This document shows positions 26,472 through 35,564 of a stretch of DNA of 64,000 nucleotides, in pieces (the stretch's first letter is position 1; each line of letters starts with the position of its first letter). The DNA is taken from contig OZ241994.1 in assembly GCA_965204525.1 (NCBI GenBank), forward strand, positions 4,154,001 through 4,218,000. The letters are read 5' to 3'. Source of the DNA: Bin5 sp965204525 (GTDB taxonomy: Bacteria > Chloroflexota > Anaerolineae > Caldilineales > Caldilineaceae). A model generated the notes under the pieces. It was not told the origin of the DNA and did not search any database. It saw only the letters and a list, made by a program, of their open reading frames with translations. The position numbers were made by a program, and so were the translations under genes.

Positions 26472-27419
26472 ATGTCTTCCTCTCGTTCCGTCGCCGTAAC
26501 CGGCGGGCTGGGCAATCTCGGCACAAAGCTGCTGCTTCACCTGGCCCGCACCAGTCCCTGCACGCGGTTGATTGGGCTGGACGTGCGTGCGCCTTCGTCC
26601 GAACAGTTGAAAGCATTGCAGGACGCCGCCGCGCAGAATACGACAGGTTCGGCGCCTGCTATTGAACTGCTCGAATGCGATCTCACCGGTCCCCATGACC
26701 GCCGCTGGCGGGATGCGTTGCAGCGCGTGCAAGCTGTCGTCCACTTCGCCGCACTAAACCCCTACCCGGACGCCAGCTGGGACGAAGCGGCCGTCTCCAT
26801 CGACATGACCCTCAATGTGGCGCTCGCCGCAGCCGGCAGCCCTGCCGTCGAGCGCTTTGTTTTCGCCACCTCCAATCACGTAATGGGCCGCTACAAAGAC
26901 GATCCTCTCGCCGCAACAGTCGGCCCGGGCACGCTGACCCCCGACCGGCCCCTGGGCGTCGGCACCGTCTGGGCAGAGACCGATCCGCCCCTGGACGCCA
27001 CCGCCTACTCGACAACCAAAATGGTGGGTGAACGCATCTGCCGGGCACTGGGGACGCACTCCAATGGCTCCACGACCTTCGTCAGCGTGCGCATTGGCTG
27101 GTGCCAGCCGGGCGCCAACCGGCCCGAAACGCTCAACGCCACCGGCGACCCGGGCATCCAAATCGGCGGCGCCGAATCCCATCCCGACCCCGAGGGATAC
27201 CGGCGGGCCGAAAGCTGGTTCCGCCTGATGTGGCTGTCGAACCGCGACTTTGTGCACCTGTTTGAACGGGCCATCAACGCCGATGCCGGCGACTGGCCGG
27301 CGCCGGCCATCGTAGTCAACGGCATGTCCGACAACACCGGCATGGCCTGGAGCCTGGACGAGCCCCGGCGTTATCTCGGATACCAACCCTCGGACGACGT
27401 GAACGCCGGCAGCGAGTGA
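26472..27419 (+). CDS. NAD-dependent epimerase/dehydratase, uronate-dehydrogenase-like
   Basis: 315 residues of the extended SDR family. The Rossmann motif VTGGLGNLGTKLL is at residue 9, VHFAALNPYPDASWDE lies mid-protein, and the catalytic AYSTTKMVGE supplies Tyr and Lys. The pattern FATSNHVMG and VRIGWCQPG resembles uronate dehydrogenases, which oxidise glucuronate or galacturonate. That fits its sugar-acid neighbours (isomerase, mannonate dehydratase), but the substrate is inferred. CAGGAG lies 11-12 nt ahead of the ATG. Confidence 0.82.
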   Translation: MSSSRSVAVTGGLGNLGTKLLLHLARTSPCTRLIGLDVRAPSSEQLKALQDAAAQNTTGSAPAIELLECDLTGPHDRRWRDALQRVQAVVHFAALNPYPDASWDEAAVSIDMTLNVALAAAGSPAVERFVFATSNHVMGRYKDDPLAATVGPGTLTPDRPLGVGTVWAETDPPLDATAYSTTKMVGERICRALGTHSNGSTTFVSVRIGWCQPGANRPETLNATGDPGIQIGGAESHPDPEGYRRAESWFRLMWLSNRDFVHLFERAINADAGDWPAPAIVVNGMSDNTGMAWSLDEPRRYLGYQPSDDVNAGSE

Positions 27420-27497
27420 TCTGCCGCTGGTGTCCAGCTACCTACGCTATAGATCGAAGACGGCCGCGAACAATGCGCCACAAAAAGGAGATTCCAC

Positions 27498-28304
27498 ATG
27501 AGCTACAAGCTCGCTTACAGCACCTTGCGCTGGCAGAATCCTGAACTGGAGCCGGCGCTGAACAGACTTGCGCAAGCGGGTTGGCAGGGCTGGGAGAGCA
27601 GACTGCCCCTCAACTGGATGGGGACGCCGGCGCGTCTGCGGCGCGTCTGCGATGACGCGGGCATGCCCCTCGTCGTCCTGACCGCCAACGGGACGCCCGA
27701 TAGCCGCGATCGCGAAAACGTCGAGTTGAACCGGCGCCGCATGGAGTTCGCCGCCGAGATGGGCTGCGACTGCTTCATGTATATGAACGGCGGCAAGCCT
27801 GACGACCGCCCCGTCAGCGACGATGATGTCAAAGCGGCCGCCGAAGGCGCCGACGAGTGGGCCGATTACGCGGCCCAGTTCGGTCTGGAGTTGACCTACC
27901 ACATCCACACCAATCTGCTGGTAGATTCAATCGATCACTGGAAGCTGTACATGGACAGTCTGCGCACCGCCAAGCTGTGCATCGACGTATCCCACGCGCA
28001 ACTCTGGGGCTATGACCCCGTCGCGTCGCTGCGCGATTTCAGCGCCCAATTAAACTATGTACATCTGCAGGATTGGGCTACCACCACCCGCCGCGCCGAC
28101 GGCTTCTACGATCCGCAGTGGTGCCAGGTCGGGGAACATGCGAACGTCGACTTTCCGGCCATTAGGGGCGTCCTGGACGAGATCGGCTACGACCGCTGGG
28201 TGACCGCGTGCCCCGGCCAGCCCATCCCCGGCCGCGATGATCCTATGAGCGAGGCCGAACGCAGCGACGGAATGGTCACCTATCTGCGGGGAATCGGCTA
28301 CTAG
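27498..28304 (+). CDS. Sugar phosphate isomerase/epimerase (AP-endonuclease-2 TIM barrel)
   Basis: 268 residues with the xylose-isomerase-like barrel pattern: AYSTLRWQNPELEPALNRLA at the start, LTYHIHTN (metal His), CIDVSHAQLWGYDP (Asp, His), and YVHLQDWA (His, Asp). These supply the divalent metal site of the family, which includes inosose dehydratases and keto-sugar epimerases. The actual substrate is unknown. AAAAAGGAG sits directly upstream. It shares a CTAG with the convergent SDR gene, so the two stop codons overlap. Confidence 0.82.
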   Translation: MSYKLAYSTLRWQNPELEPALNRLAQAGWQGWESRLPLNWMGTPARLRRVCDDAGMPLVVLTANGTPDSRDRENVELNRRRMEFAAEMGCDCFMYMNGGKPDDRPVSDDDVKAAAEGADEWADYAAQFGLELTYHIHTNLLVDSIDHWKLYMDSLRTAKLCIDVSHAQLWGYDPVASLRDFSAQLNYVHLQDWATTTRRADGFYDPQWCQVGEHANVDFPAIRGVLDEIGYDRWVTACPGQPIPGRDDPMSEAERSDGMVTYLRGIGY

Positions 28305-29128
28305 GGGTCCAGGTCAATCTCGGGGTGATCGCGATAATATCTGGCCGTATCGATAACCAGGTTTTCCTGCAGCTGAATCGTCATACCGCCGTCAATGACC
28401 AGCGTGTGGCCGGTGATGAACCTGGCCTCGTCGGAGCAGAGGAAGCGCACCCCGTTGGCGATGTCATCGGGCACGCCCGTGTGACGTAGAGGATAGTGCT
28501 GGTCGAAGAAGCGCAGCATTGACGGGTTGCGCTCCCAGCGTTCGGCCTGGCGCTCGGTCACGATATGGCCGGGGCAAATGCAGTTGACGCGCACGCCGAT
28601 CGGACCGAAATCAAGCGCCATCTGGCGGCTCATCGCGATAATCGCCGCCTTGGTCATCTCGTAGGCCAGGCTTGACGGCGCCACCAGTTGCCCGTGCACC
28701 GAAGAGATGTTGACGATGCTGCCGCCGCCGCTGGCCTGAATGTGGGGTACACCGTACTTCGCACTCAGGAAGACCGCCTTCTGCGAAGCGTCGAGCGCGC
28801 GGTCAAAGGCGGTTTCAGTCAGGGTAATGGCCGTCCCGTCCGGCTCCAGCGTTCCCCAGGCGTTGTTCACCACAATGTGCAACCCGCCCCAGAGTTCGAC
28901 CGCCCGTTCGATCATCGGCCGTACCTGTTCCGGCTGCGAGATGTCGACCTCATAGGCGGAAGCCGTGCCGCCGCTCTCCTCGATGCGGGCCACGTTTTCC
29001 GCGGCCCCCTCCGGCACAATATCGGCGACCAGCACCTTCGCCCCATCCGCGGCCAGCCTCCGCGCAATGGCGCCGCCAATCCCGATCGCTCCCCCGGTTA
29101 CGATGGCGATCTTGTCTGTCAGTGTCAT
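28301..29128 (-). CDS. SDR family oxidoreductase (glucose/3-oxoacyl dehydrogenase type)
   Basis: About 275 residues, classical short-chain dehydrogenase. TGGAIGIGGAIAR is the cofactor motif, NNAWG the structural motif, ISSVHGQ the Ser position and YEMTKAAI the Tyr-Lys pair. An Asp at the end of the second strand (VADIV) suggests NAD(H) preference. IDGGMTIQ is at the C-terminal end. The start is set at ATG 29128 because MTLTDKIAIVTGG is the normal family N-terminus; a TTG six codons upstream also exists. It is convergent with the sugar isomerase gene. Confidence 0.88.
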   Translation of the reverse strand: MTLTDKIAIVTGGAIGIGGAIARRLAADGAKVLVADIVPEGAAENVARIEESGGTASAYEVDISQPEQVRPMIERAVELWGGLHIVVNNAWGTLEPDGTAITLTETAFDRALDASQKAVFLSAKYGVPHIQASGGGSIVNISSVHGQLVAPSSLAYEMTKAAIIAMSRQMALDFGPIGVRVNCICPGHIVTERQAERWERNPSMLRFFDQHYPLRHTGVPDDIANGVRFLCSDEARFITGHTLVIDGGMTIQLQENLVIDTARYYRDHPEIDLDP

Positions 29129-29291
29129 GTGAGGTTTCCCAAGCAAGTTGTGGAGAAGAGACCGGGCTCAGTATACTTGCGGGCCCAACGATAACCAAAC
29201 CGGGTTCAATCGGCTTCCTATGCTGTGCTGCAGAGGCTAATGTTTTGGTCTGATTATGAGAGATGGGTCAAACGTTATATGCTGATTTGAC

Positions 29292-29702
29292 ATGAAGCCT
29301 GCAGATTTCTGGGAACGGTTTGATAACAAGCAAATGGAAGCCAAGACCAGCGCCATACACGATATCGTTTCGCGTCTCATAGCTCTCGATCCTTATCGGA
29401 TCGTGCTATTCGGCTCGTACGCAATGAAGGCAGAGGATTCGGAGAGCGATATCGATCTGTTGGTCATTCTGGACTCTGAAGACATCCCGCAGACTTTTGA
29501 GCAGCGAATGCAAAACGGGCTTCATTTGAGGGAAAGAATCCAATCGATCAACAGGCAATTTGCCATCGACCTTGTTGTCTATACCAGAGGCGAGTACGAG
29601 TATCTTCAGCGGCAAGGCTCTTCTTTCTTGCAGGAAATCGATACCACAGGGAAAACGTTGTATGAAAAGGTGGGCAATTGCAAGGCCGGGTTCTGTCCGT
29701 AG
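29292..29702 (+). CDS. Nucleotidyltransferase-fold protein (MNT type)
   Basis: 136 residues. The polymerase-beta-like signature is present: LFGSYAMKAEDSESDIDLLV (GSx...DxD) near residues 38-57, with a third acidic residue in IDLVVYT. Small proteins of this sort are often antitoxins paired with a HEPN toxin or act as AMP transferases. No HEPN gene is next to it. There is no clear ribosome binding site. The following gene starts 40 nt downstream. Confidence 0.78.
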   Translation: MKPADFWERFDNKQMEAKTSAIHDIVSRLIALDPYRIVLFGSYAMKAEDSESDIDLLVILDSEDIPQTFEQRMQNGLHLRERIQSINRQFAIDLVVYTRGEYEYLQRQGSSFLQEIDTTGKTLYEKVGNCKAGFCP

Positions 29703-29741
29703 TGGCCTGAGACTCAATTGCCAAGAGGAGAGGAAACAATA

Positions 29742-30107
29742 ATGGAGATTCCACAAGTCGATCTTCCCGGAATGCTCGGGCCAACAGAAGCGTATATTAT
29801 CGGTGTTCCATTCGTAGCCATCTGGCTTCTGTCCGGCATCGTCAGCGCGATAGTCGCCACCAATAAGGGAAGAAGCGGATGCAGCTGGTTTCTGCTTGGT
29901 TTCCTGTTGGGTCCGCTGGGTCTCGTCCTATCGTTCGCAGTTTCCAAGAATCAGCCGGTTCTTGAGCAAAGAATGGTCCAACGCGGTGAGATGCAGTACT
30001 GTCCCTACTGCGCCGAACTGATAAAAGCGGAGGCAATTAAGTGCCGGTACTGTGGCGAAGGTTTCGGCGGAGATCAATCGTCGTCCCAATCGCTTTATAT
30101 GCGCTAG
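29742..30107 (+). CDS. Small membrane protein with C-terminal zinc ribbon
   Basis: 121 residues. Two hydrophobic helices (about residues 18-38 and 50-68, the second with LLGFLLGPLGLVLSF) are followed by a cytoplasmic tail holding a zinc ribbon CPYCAELIKAEAIKCRYCG. Small double-zinc-ribbon proteins with one helical hairpin are common but uncharacterised. GAGGAGAGGA lies upstream of ATG 29742, which decides the start. Function unknown. Confidence 0.75.
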   Translation: MEIPQVDLPGMLGPTEAYIIGVPFVAIWLLSGIVSAIVATNKGRSGCSWFLLGFLLGPLGLVLSFAVSKNQPVLEQRMVQRGEMQYCPYCAELIKAEAIKCRYCGEGFGGDQSSSQSLYMR

Positions 30108-30211
30108 ATCGGCCTGCAAATGTCTTGCGCAAGACCCTGTTCCCGGCCGCTTCCAGAGACGTCTCTGACTTTCATCCCTCGTGAACGACCAGATTACCTT
30201 GGAGAAAAGGA

Positions 30212-30901
30212 ATGCCATATCGAGCCGTCATCTTCGACCTGTTCGGCACATTGGTCAACAGCTTCACCCGCCGGGAGTACGACCAGGTCAACGCGCGTAT
30301 GGCCGCGGCCGTCCACGTTCCCTATGCAGAATTCTGGCGGCTCATGGGCGAGACCTACCGGGACTTCTGCTTGGGTCGCTACAGCGCTTATGAGGATCTT
30401 ATCTCCGATGTCTGCAGTCGCGCAGGTATCCGAGCGGACACGGCCCATATCGCGCAGGCTACCGGGTTTCATTACGAATTCATCGCCAATGCAATCGTAC
30501 CTGAGCCGGACGTTCTGGAAACATTGGACAGGCTGAAGCAAAGAGGATACCGACTTGGCCTTATCAGCGACTGTGGTCCTTCTGTCCCGCTTCTCTTTCC
30601 CCAATCTCCTTTGGCCCGTTTCATTGATGTCCCCGTTTTTTCCTGTGAAGAGCGGATCAAGAAACCTTCAAGCAGTATCTATCAACGAATCTGTCAGCGC
30701 CTGGAGATAGAACCGCAGGAATGTATCTATGTCGGCGACGGCAGCAGCCAGGAGCTGACCGGCGCTGCAGAAGTAGGAATGCGACCCATTCTGAAGCGAG
30801 CCGATCTGAGTGATGTCTACGACAACAATAGACCTGAAGTGGAAGGCTGGCGGGGGCCGGCTGTTGATGACATCAAGGAACTCTGTGACATGCGCTTTTG
30901 A
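30212..30901 (+). CDS. HAD family hydrolase
   Basis: 229 residues with the four HAD motifs: IFDLFGTLV (nucleophile Asp and general acid position; the second residue is Leu-Phe in place of Asp), ISDCG (motif II), the Lys in RIKKPSSSIY (motif III) and YVGDGSSQELTGA (motif IV). A helical C1-type cap lies between motifs I and II. It probably hydrolyses a phosphate ester; the DLFGT form instead of DxDGT is seen in haloacid dehalogenase-like and some phosphatase members. A GGAGAAAAGGA site precedes the ATG. Confidence 0.85.
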   Translation: MPYRAVIFDLFGTLVNSFTRREYDQVNARMAAAVHVPYAEFWRLMGETYRDFCLGRYSAYEDLISDVCSRAGIRADTAHIAQATGFHYEFIANAIVPEPDVLETLDRLKQRGYRLGLISDCGPSVPLLFPQSPLARFIDVPVFSCEERIKKPSSSIYQRICQRLEIEPQECIYVGDGSSQELTGAAEVGMRPILKRADLSDVYDNNRPEVEGWRGPAVDDIKELCDMRF

Positions 30902-31056
30902 GACGGGACAACTCGAGTACCTGACTGTTGAATGCGCTACCATCTCGCCTTCCGCACGCGTACTGACTGGCGCTCATTCCATCTTTGCGCGGAAACTCCA
31001 CCCAGACTGATCACCCGCTGGAGCCGCCGCGCCAACCTCTGCAAAGGACCAAAAAC

Positions 31057-32013
31057 ATGCTCCGCGTTTCTATCTTCAAGCACCAAGCAGAGCTAACCGA
31101 CCAGTGGCTGCTCCAGAAAGTGGCCCTCGGCGCCGACGCCATCGACTTCGGAGGCGACACCGACATGCCCGGCGTCTCCGAACAGGGGTACCCCGACCTG
31201 GATGCAGTGAGCGCCCTCCGCAAGCGGGTGCGCTCCTTCGGCATCGACATCAACCGCGTCACCCTCCCCACGCTCACCCGCACCTACATCGATGAGCGGG
31301 TCGGTGCCGAGGATGAGCTGGACAACGCCGCCAAAGCTCTCGAAGTCTACGGCCAGGCCCGCATCCCCATCGCCCGCCAGCGCGTGGAGGGCGACGTCTT
31401 CCCGCAGATGATGGAGCAGTACAGCACGACGCATCGGGGCGGCTACATCGCCCGCGCTGAGACCCTCGTGCAGGGACCACACGATATTCCCTCGCGCGCC
31501 GAACTGGAGCGCTGGTGGGGGCGGTTCTGTCATGCCTTCGAGCGGCTCACACCCATCGCCGAGGAATACGACATCAAGCTGGCCGTCCACCCGTCCGATA
31601 CGCCCAACGTCGACACACCCTTCGGCGGCATCGGCTTTCATCGCATCATCGACGCCTTCCCCAGCCCCAACGTCGGCTACGTCTACTGCATCGGCACCCG
31701 CTCCGAAGCCGGCGGCAGCTCACTCGTGATCGACGAGATCAACAACTACGGGCGCAAAGGCAAGCTCTTCATGCTCCACATGCGCAACGTACGCGGCAGC
31801 CTGGCCACCGCCGGCGGCTTCGAAGAAACCCTGCTCGACGACGGCGACCTCAACATGGCCCGCATCCTGCGCGAACTGTGCAACGTCGGCTTCAGCGGCT
31901 ACATCAACCCCGATCACATTCCCGACCTGCCCGGAGACAACGAGACCCGCGACGTCGGCTGGGCCTACTCGATAGGCTATCTGAAAGCGCTCTATGCCGC
32001 GGCGGTGGCTTGA
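31057..32013 (+). CDS. Mannonate dehydratase-like protein
   Basis: 318 residues. Matches the UxuA barrel: LAVHPSDTP (metal His), YCIGTRSEAGG, FMLHMRNVRG (His) and the closing INPDHIPDLPGD followed by GWAYSIGYLKAL. UxuA removes water from D-mannonate to give 2-keto-3-deoxygluconate in hexuronate breakdown. It is shorter than E. coli UxuA (394 residues), as in many environmental homologues, and may act on a related aldonate. ATG 31057 is preferred because AAAGGA is 9 nt upstream. Confidence 0.82.
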   Translation: MLRVSIFKHQAELTDQWLLQKVALGADAIDFGGDTDMPGVSEQGYPDLDAVSALRKRVRSFGIDINRVTLPTLTRTYIDERVGAEDELDNAAKALEVYGQARIPIARQRVEGDVFPQMMEQYSTTHRGGYIARAETLVQGPHDIPSRAELERWWGRFCHAFERLTPIAEEYDIKLAVHPSDTPNVDTPFGGIGFHRIIDAFPSPNVGYVYCIGTRSEAGGSSLVIDEINNYGRKGKLFMLHMRNVRGSLATAGGFEETLLDDGDLNMARILRELCNVGFSGYINPDHIPDLPGDNETRDVGWAYSIGYLKALYAAAVA

Positions 32014-32218
32014 CCACGGCGGGCGGCGATTTCTTGGTCATTGACCAGTTCAAAAGTACTTTCAACTGGTTGGCGCTAACTTTGTGCAACGCTTGCAGAC
32101 AGTGTAAGGTTGAACTCACGGGCTGCGCTTCCATACTTTACAATCGACAGGTGCGATCGACTCTTGGCGAGTGAACTTTCGTCGGCTCCGCCATTACACA
32201 TTACCGCAGGATCGAATA

Positions 32219-33283
32219 ATGACACGCAAAGTCGGAATTGTCGGCGCCCGCGGCATCGGTGAAAGGCACGCACGCGCCTATACGCAGGACCCCCTCGCCG
32301 AACTGGTCGCCGTCTGCGACCTCGTCAAAGAGCGCGCTGACGAGGCCGCGCAGATGCACGGCGTGCGCGGCTACACCAGTCTCGCCGAAATGCTGCAACA
32401 CGAAGAGCTGGACATCGTGGATGTCTCCACCGGCGGCTTCGAAAACGGCAGCTGGCACTTCGAACCGACCATGGAAGCCCTCGAGGCCGGTAAGCACGTG
32501 CTTGTGGAAAAGCCGATCTCCAATCAGATCGACGAGGCCCGCCAGATGGTGGCCAAGGCCGCCGAGATGGACCTCTACCTCGGCTGCAACCTCAACCACT
32601 ACTTTACGCCCCCGGCGGAGAAGGCCCGCGAATATATGGAGCAGGGCCAAGTCGGCGAGCCGGTCTACTGCCTGCACAAGATGGGCTTCAACGGCGGGGA
32701 GCATACCTACAGCAAGAACAGCGCACCCAACGTCGCCGGCTTCCCCTACTTCCACGTGAAGGCATTCCTGGCCCACCCCTTCAGCGTCATGCGCCACTTC
32801 TGCGGCGACGTGACCCATGTCCAGGCCTTTATGAGCCGGCCCGCTTTCCGCGTCGAAGCAGATGACCCCATGCTCTCGGTCAACAGCATTCACCTCCAGT
32901 TTGCCAGCGGCGCCGCCGGCTACCTCCTCAGCCAGCGCGGCGACGCCACCTTCGGGCTCGGCGGCTGGTGGAGCGTCGAAGTCGGCGGAACGCGCGGCAC
33001 CTTCTGCATCGAAAACTGCATCGAAAAGATCACATACTGGCCCGCCCCGACTGCGGAAGGCTCTGTGCCGCCGCAGGTCACCCACAGCGGCATCAGCGAC
33101 TTCAACCAGACCTTTCCCCGCCGTATCCACGCCTTCCTTGAAGATGTAAGCAACGGAGTACCGAAGAGCGAACTGCGGGCTTCGGGCCGGGATGCCCTGG
33201 CAACCCTGGAGTACACCTGGGCCGCCATCGAATCCTATGAAAACGGAGGCGTGCTGGTCCAGCCCCATCCCCTGCCGGACTGA
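32219..33283 (+). CDS. Gfo/Idh/MocA family oxidoreductase
   Basis: 354 residues. The N-terminal Rossmann domain has VGIVGARGIGERHARAY and VCDLVKERADE; VEKPISNQIDEA gives the EKP motif with the catalytic Lys. The C-terminal alpha/beta domain includes NLNHYFTPPAEKA and FPYFHVKAFLAHPF. Such enzymes oxidise or reduce sugars, sugar acids or inositols with NAD(P). The neighbours (mannonate dehydratase, GH32 genes) point to sugar metabolism; the substrate is unknown. AGGA lies 9 nt ahead of ATG 32219. Confidence 0.87.
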   Translation: MTRKVGIVGARGIGERHARAYTQDPLAELVAVCDLVKERADEAAQMHGVRGYTSLAEMLQHEELDIVDVSTGGFENGSWHFEPTMEALEAGKHVLVEKPISNQIDEARQMVAKAAEMDLYLGCNLNHYFTPPAEKAREYMEQGQVGEPVYCLHKMGFNGGEHTYSKNSAPNVAGFPYFHVKAFLAHPFSVMRHFCGDVTHVQAFMSRPAFRVEADDPMLSVNSIHLQFASGAAGYLLSQRGDATFGLGGWWSVEVGGTRGTFCIENCIEKITYWPAPTAEGSVPPQVTHSGISDFNQTFPRRIHAFLEDVSNGVPKSELRASGRDALATLEYTWAAIESYENGGVLVQPHPLPD

Positions 33284-33370
33284 GGCGGTTCGTAAACAGT
33301 CGCCATGAACCTGCAAGGCGCGACAAGCTACAGATTTCGAGCTACCAGCCAAGAAAGGAAAACAACGCCC

Positions 33371-34975
33371 ATGAGCGCCGCCGAACGATCCGACTACACC
33401 TCCCTGGTGCCCCAATTTCGCTTTCCCGAAACCTTGGCTGAACAGGAAGCCGTGCTGGAGACCAACTCACTGATGCAGCGGCTGCTCGCCTATCGCCAGC
33501 GCTACGAGGGCGATCCCCACCGTCCCATCTACCACTACGTCAACCCCGAAAACACGCTCAACGATCCCAACGGTCTCTGTTTCTGGCAGGACCGCTGGCA
33601 TCTCTTCTACCAAGCCTACCCGCCCGAAGACCCTCGCCAGCACTGGGGCCACGCCATCAGCGACGATCTGATCCACTGGCGCGACTTGCCCTACGCCATC
33701 TACCCCAACCCGGAGGAATGCTGCTATTCCGGCGCAACGCTGGTCGAAGAGGACCGGGTGATCGCCATCTATCACGGCACTAAGGTCGGCAACATGGTGG
33801 CTGTCTCACACGATCCACTGCTGCTCAACTGGGAGAAGCTCACCGGCGCTCCGGTCATACCGATCGCCAGCGCCGACGGCTCGCCTCTCCCCTACCGCGT
33901 CTTCGATCCCTGCATCTGGAAGAAGGGGGACCACTACTACGCCCTGTCCGGCGGCACGCTGCCCCATAAGGCCTCCGGCAAGCGCACGCGCGCCAACTTT
34001 CTGTTCCGCTCGCCCAACCTGGTCGACTGGGACTATCTGCACCCGTTCGTGGAAGACGATATCTTCACGCTCGTTGGCGACGACGGCGCCTGTCCCTACT
34101 TCTGGCCGATAGGCGACCGCCACATCCTTCTCTTCTTCAGCCACATGAGCGGTGGGCAGGCGCTCCTGGGCGACTACGACACCGAACGCGACAAGTTTGT
34201 CGTGACTTCGCAGCACGATTTCAACTTCGGGGCCTTCGGGCCGGGCGGCGTCCATGCCCCGTCAGCAACGCCGGACGGCAAAGGCGGCGTCTACGTCATC
34301 TTCAACATGAACCCGGCCAAGCCGACCGAAGGCTGGAACCAGATTATGACATTGCCGCGGCGCCTGACGCTGCAGGGAACCGATAAAATCGGCCGCGACA
34401 CACTGCTGGTCGAACCGGCAGGGGACGTCGAGTCACTACGCAGTGAGCACCGGCAGATCACCGACATGGTCCTGCCCGCTAACCAGGAGATCGTTCTGGG
34501 GAGCATCAGGGGCAACGCGATCGAGCTGATGGCGGAAATCGAGACCAACGACGCGCCGCTGGTCGAGCTGAACGTGCTGCGCTCCCCCGGCAAAGAGGAG
34601 TACACCCGCATCGCCTTCTACCGCGAGCGCGGCTTCCGCGACTGGGAGCGCTACCAGGGCTGGCAGCGGGATAAGCTCGCCGCCGCCACCGACAGTCTCA
34701 TCTCCATCGACTCCTCCTACTCATCCCTATCGCCCGACGTCCGTTCGCGTGCGCCCGAGACCGGACCCGTCTTCCTCGAAAGAGATGAGCCGCTGCGCCT
34801 CAGAGTCTTCGTCGACAGAAGCGTCGTCGAAGTCTTCGTCAACGGCAAGCAGTGCGTGGCCATGCGCGTCTACCCCGACCGCGAGGACAGCGTCGGCGTT
34901 TCGCTGCGCTCGCAGGGCCAGGACGCCCGTGTCGTCTCGCTCGAGGCGTGGCAGATGGAAAACATCTATGCGTAA
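33371..34975 (+). CDS. Glycoside hydrolase family 32-like protein, copy 1
   Basis: 534 residues. The five-bladed propeller has NTLNDPNGLCFW (nucleophile Asp of the WMNDPNG motif) and YRVFDPCIW (RDP motif, reading FDP). Where GH32 enzymes have the acid/base Glu in ECP, this protein reads DDGACPYFW. The C-terminal beta-sandwich has FVDRSVVEVFVNGK, a GH32 hallmark. No signal peptide, so it would act in the cytoplasm on fructosides such as sucrose or short fructans, if active. AAAGGA precedes ATG 33371. A close paralogue follows at 35565 and each is followed by a DinB-like gene. Confidence 0.85.
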   Translation: MSAAERSDYTSLVPQFRFPETLAEQEAVLETNSLMQRLLAYRQRYEGDPHRPIYHYVNPENTLNDPNGLCFWQDRWHLFYQAYPPEDPRQHWGHAISDDLIHWRDLPYAIYPNPEECCYSGATLVEEDRVIAIYHGTKVGNMVAVSHDPLLLNWEKLTGAPVIPIASADGSPLPYRVFDPCIWKKGDHYYALSGGTLPHKASGKRTRANFLFRSPNLVDWDYLHPFVEDDIFTLVGDDGACPYFWPIGDRHILLFFSHMSGGQALLGDYDTERDKFVVTSQHDFNFGAFGPGGVHAPSATPDGKGGVYVIFNMNPAKPTEGWNQIMTLPRRLTLQGTDKIGRDTLLVEPAGDVESLRSEHRQITDMVLPANQEIVLGSIRGNAIELMAEIETNDAPLVELNVLRSPGKEEYTRIAFYRERGFRDWERYQGWQRDKLAAATDSLISIDSSYSSLSPDVRSRAPETGPVFLERDEPLRLRVFVDRSVVEVFVNGKQCVAMRVYPDREDSVGVSLRSQGQDARVVSLEAWQMENIYA

Positions 34976-35027
34976 TCTGCGGCGATCGCAAATCTATCGC
35001 CCGACATTGCTGTGAAGGAAACAAGCT

Positions 35028-35504
35028 ATGGACATGCCAACCCTGTACGTCAACATGCTGGGGACGAGCAACTACGTAATCAAGCAGAAGACCGAGGGCC
35101 TGACCCATGCCGACAGCATGTTGCAGTTGCCCTTCCCCGGCAACTGCATGAATTGGATTCTTGGCCATCTCATGGTCTACCGCATGCAGTGCCTCGGCAA
35201 TATCGACGGCGTCAGCAAGCCCGACGAGGACGAGTTCGCCCTCTACGGATTCGGCTCCGAACCAATGACCGACTCCGACAAAGCCATCCCGCTGGAGACG
35301 CTGCTGGCGCGTCTCGATGATCTCTCCGAACAGATCGGCGCTGCACTCGAAAATATGCCCGAATCCCGCTTGGATGAGCTCTTGGACGAGGAAAACGCCG
35401 TCACCGTGGCTCAGCGGCTGCACTTCAATCTGGTCTACCACGAGGCCTACCACGTCGGGCAGCTTGAGCCGCTGTACGAGCTGGCGCTCAAGAACCGTTC
35501 CTGA
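35028..35504 (+). CDS. DinB-like four-helix protein, copy 1
   Basis: 158 residues, mostly helical. NWILGHLMVYR near residue 43 and YHEAYHVGQLEPLY near residue 137 supply the three His residues that hold a metal in the DinB/YfiT superfamily. Members include thiol-dependent S-transferases (bacillithiol, maleylpyruvate isomerase), so a detoxifying or isomerising role is possible. The pairing with a GH32-like gene, repeated downstream, suggests a joint pathway. AAGGA lies 9 nt before the ATG. Confidence 0.8.
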   Translation: MDMPTLYVNMLGTSNYVIKQKTEGLTHADSMLQLPFPGNCMNWILGHLMVYRMQCLGNIDGVSKPDEDEFALYGFGSEPMTDSDKAIPLETLLARLDDLSEQIGAALENMPESRLDELLDEENAVTVAQRLHFNLVYHEAYHVGQLEPLYELALKNRS

Positions 35505-35564
35505 CAGGAATCCGTCGCCGCTGACCTGGACTGCACAAGGAGCCGCGAAAGGAAAGCAACATCC

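Noticed and set aside
29292..29702. MNT-HEPN toxin-antitoxin pair
   Set aside because: Only the nucleotidyltransferase is present; the adjacent gene is a membrane zinc-ribbon protein, not a HEPN toxin.
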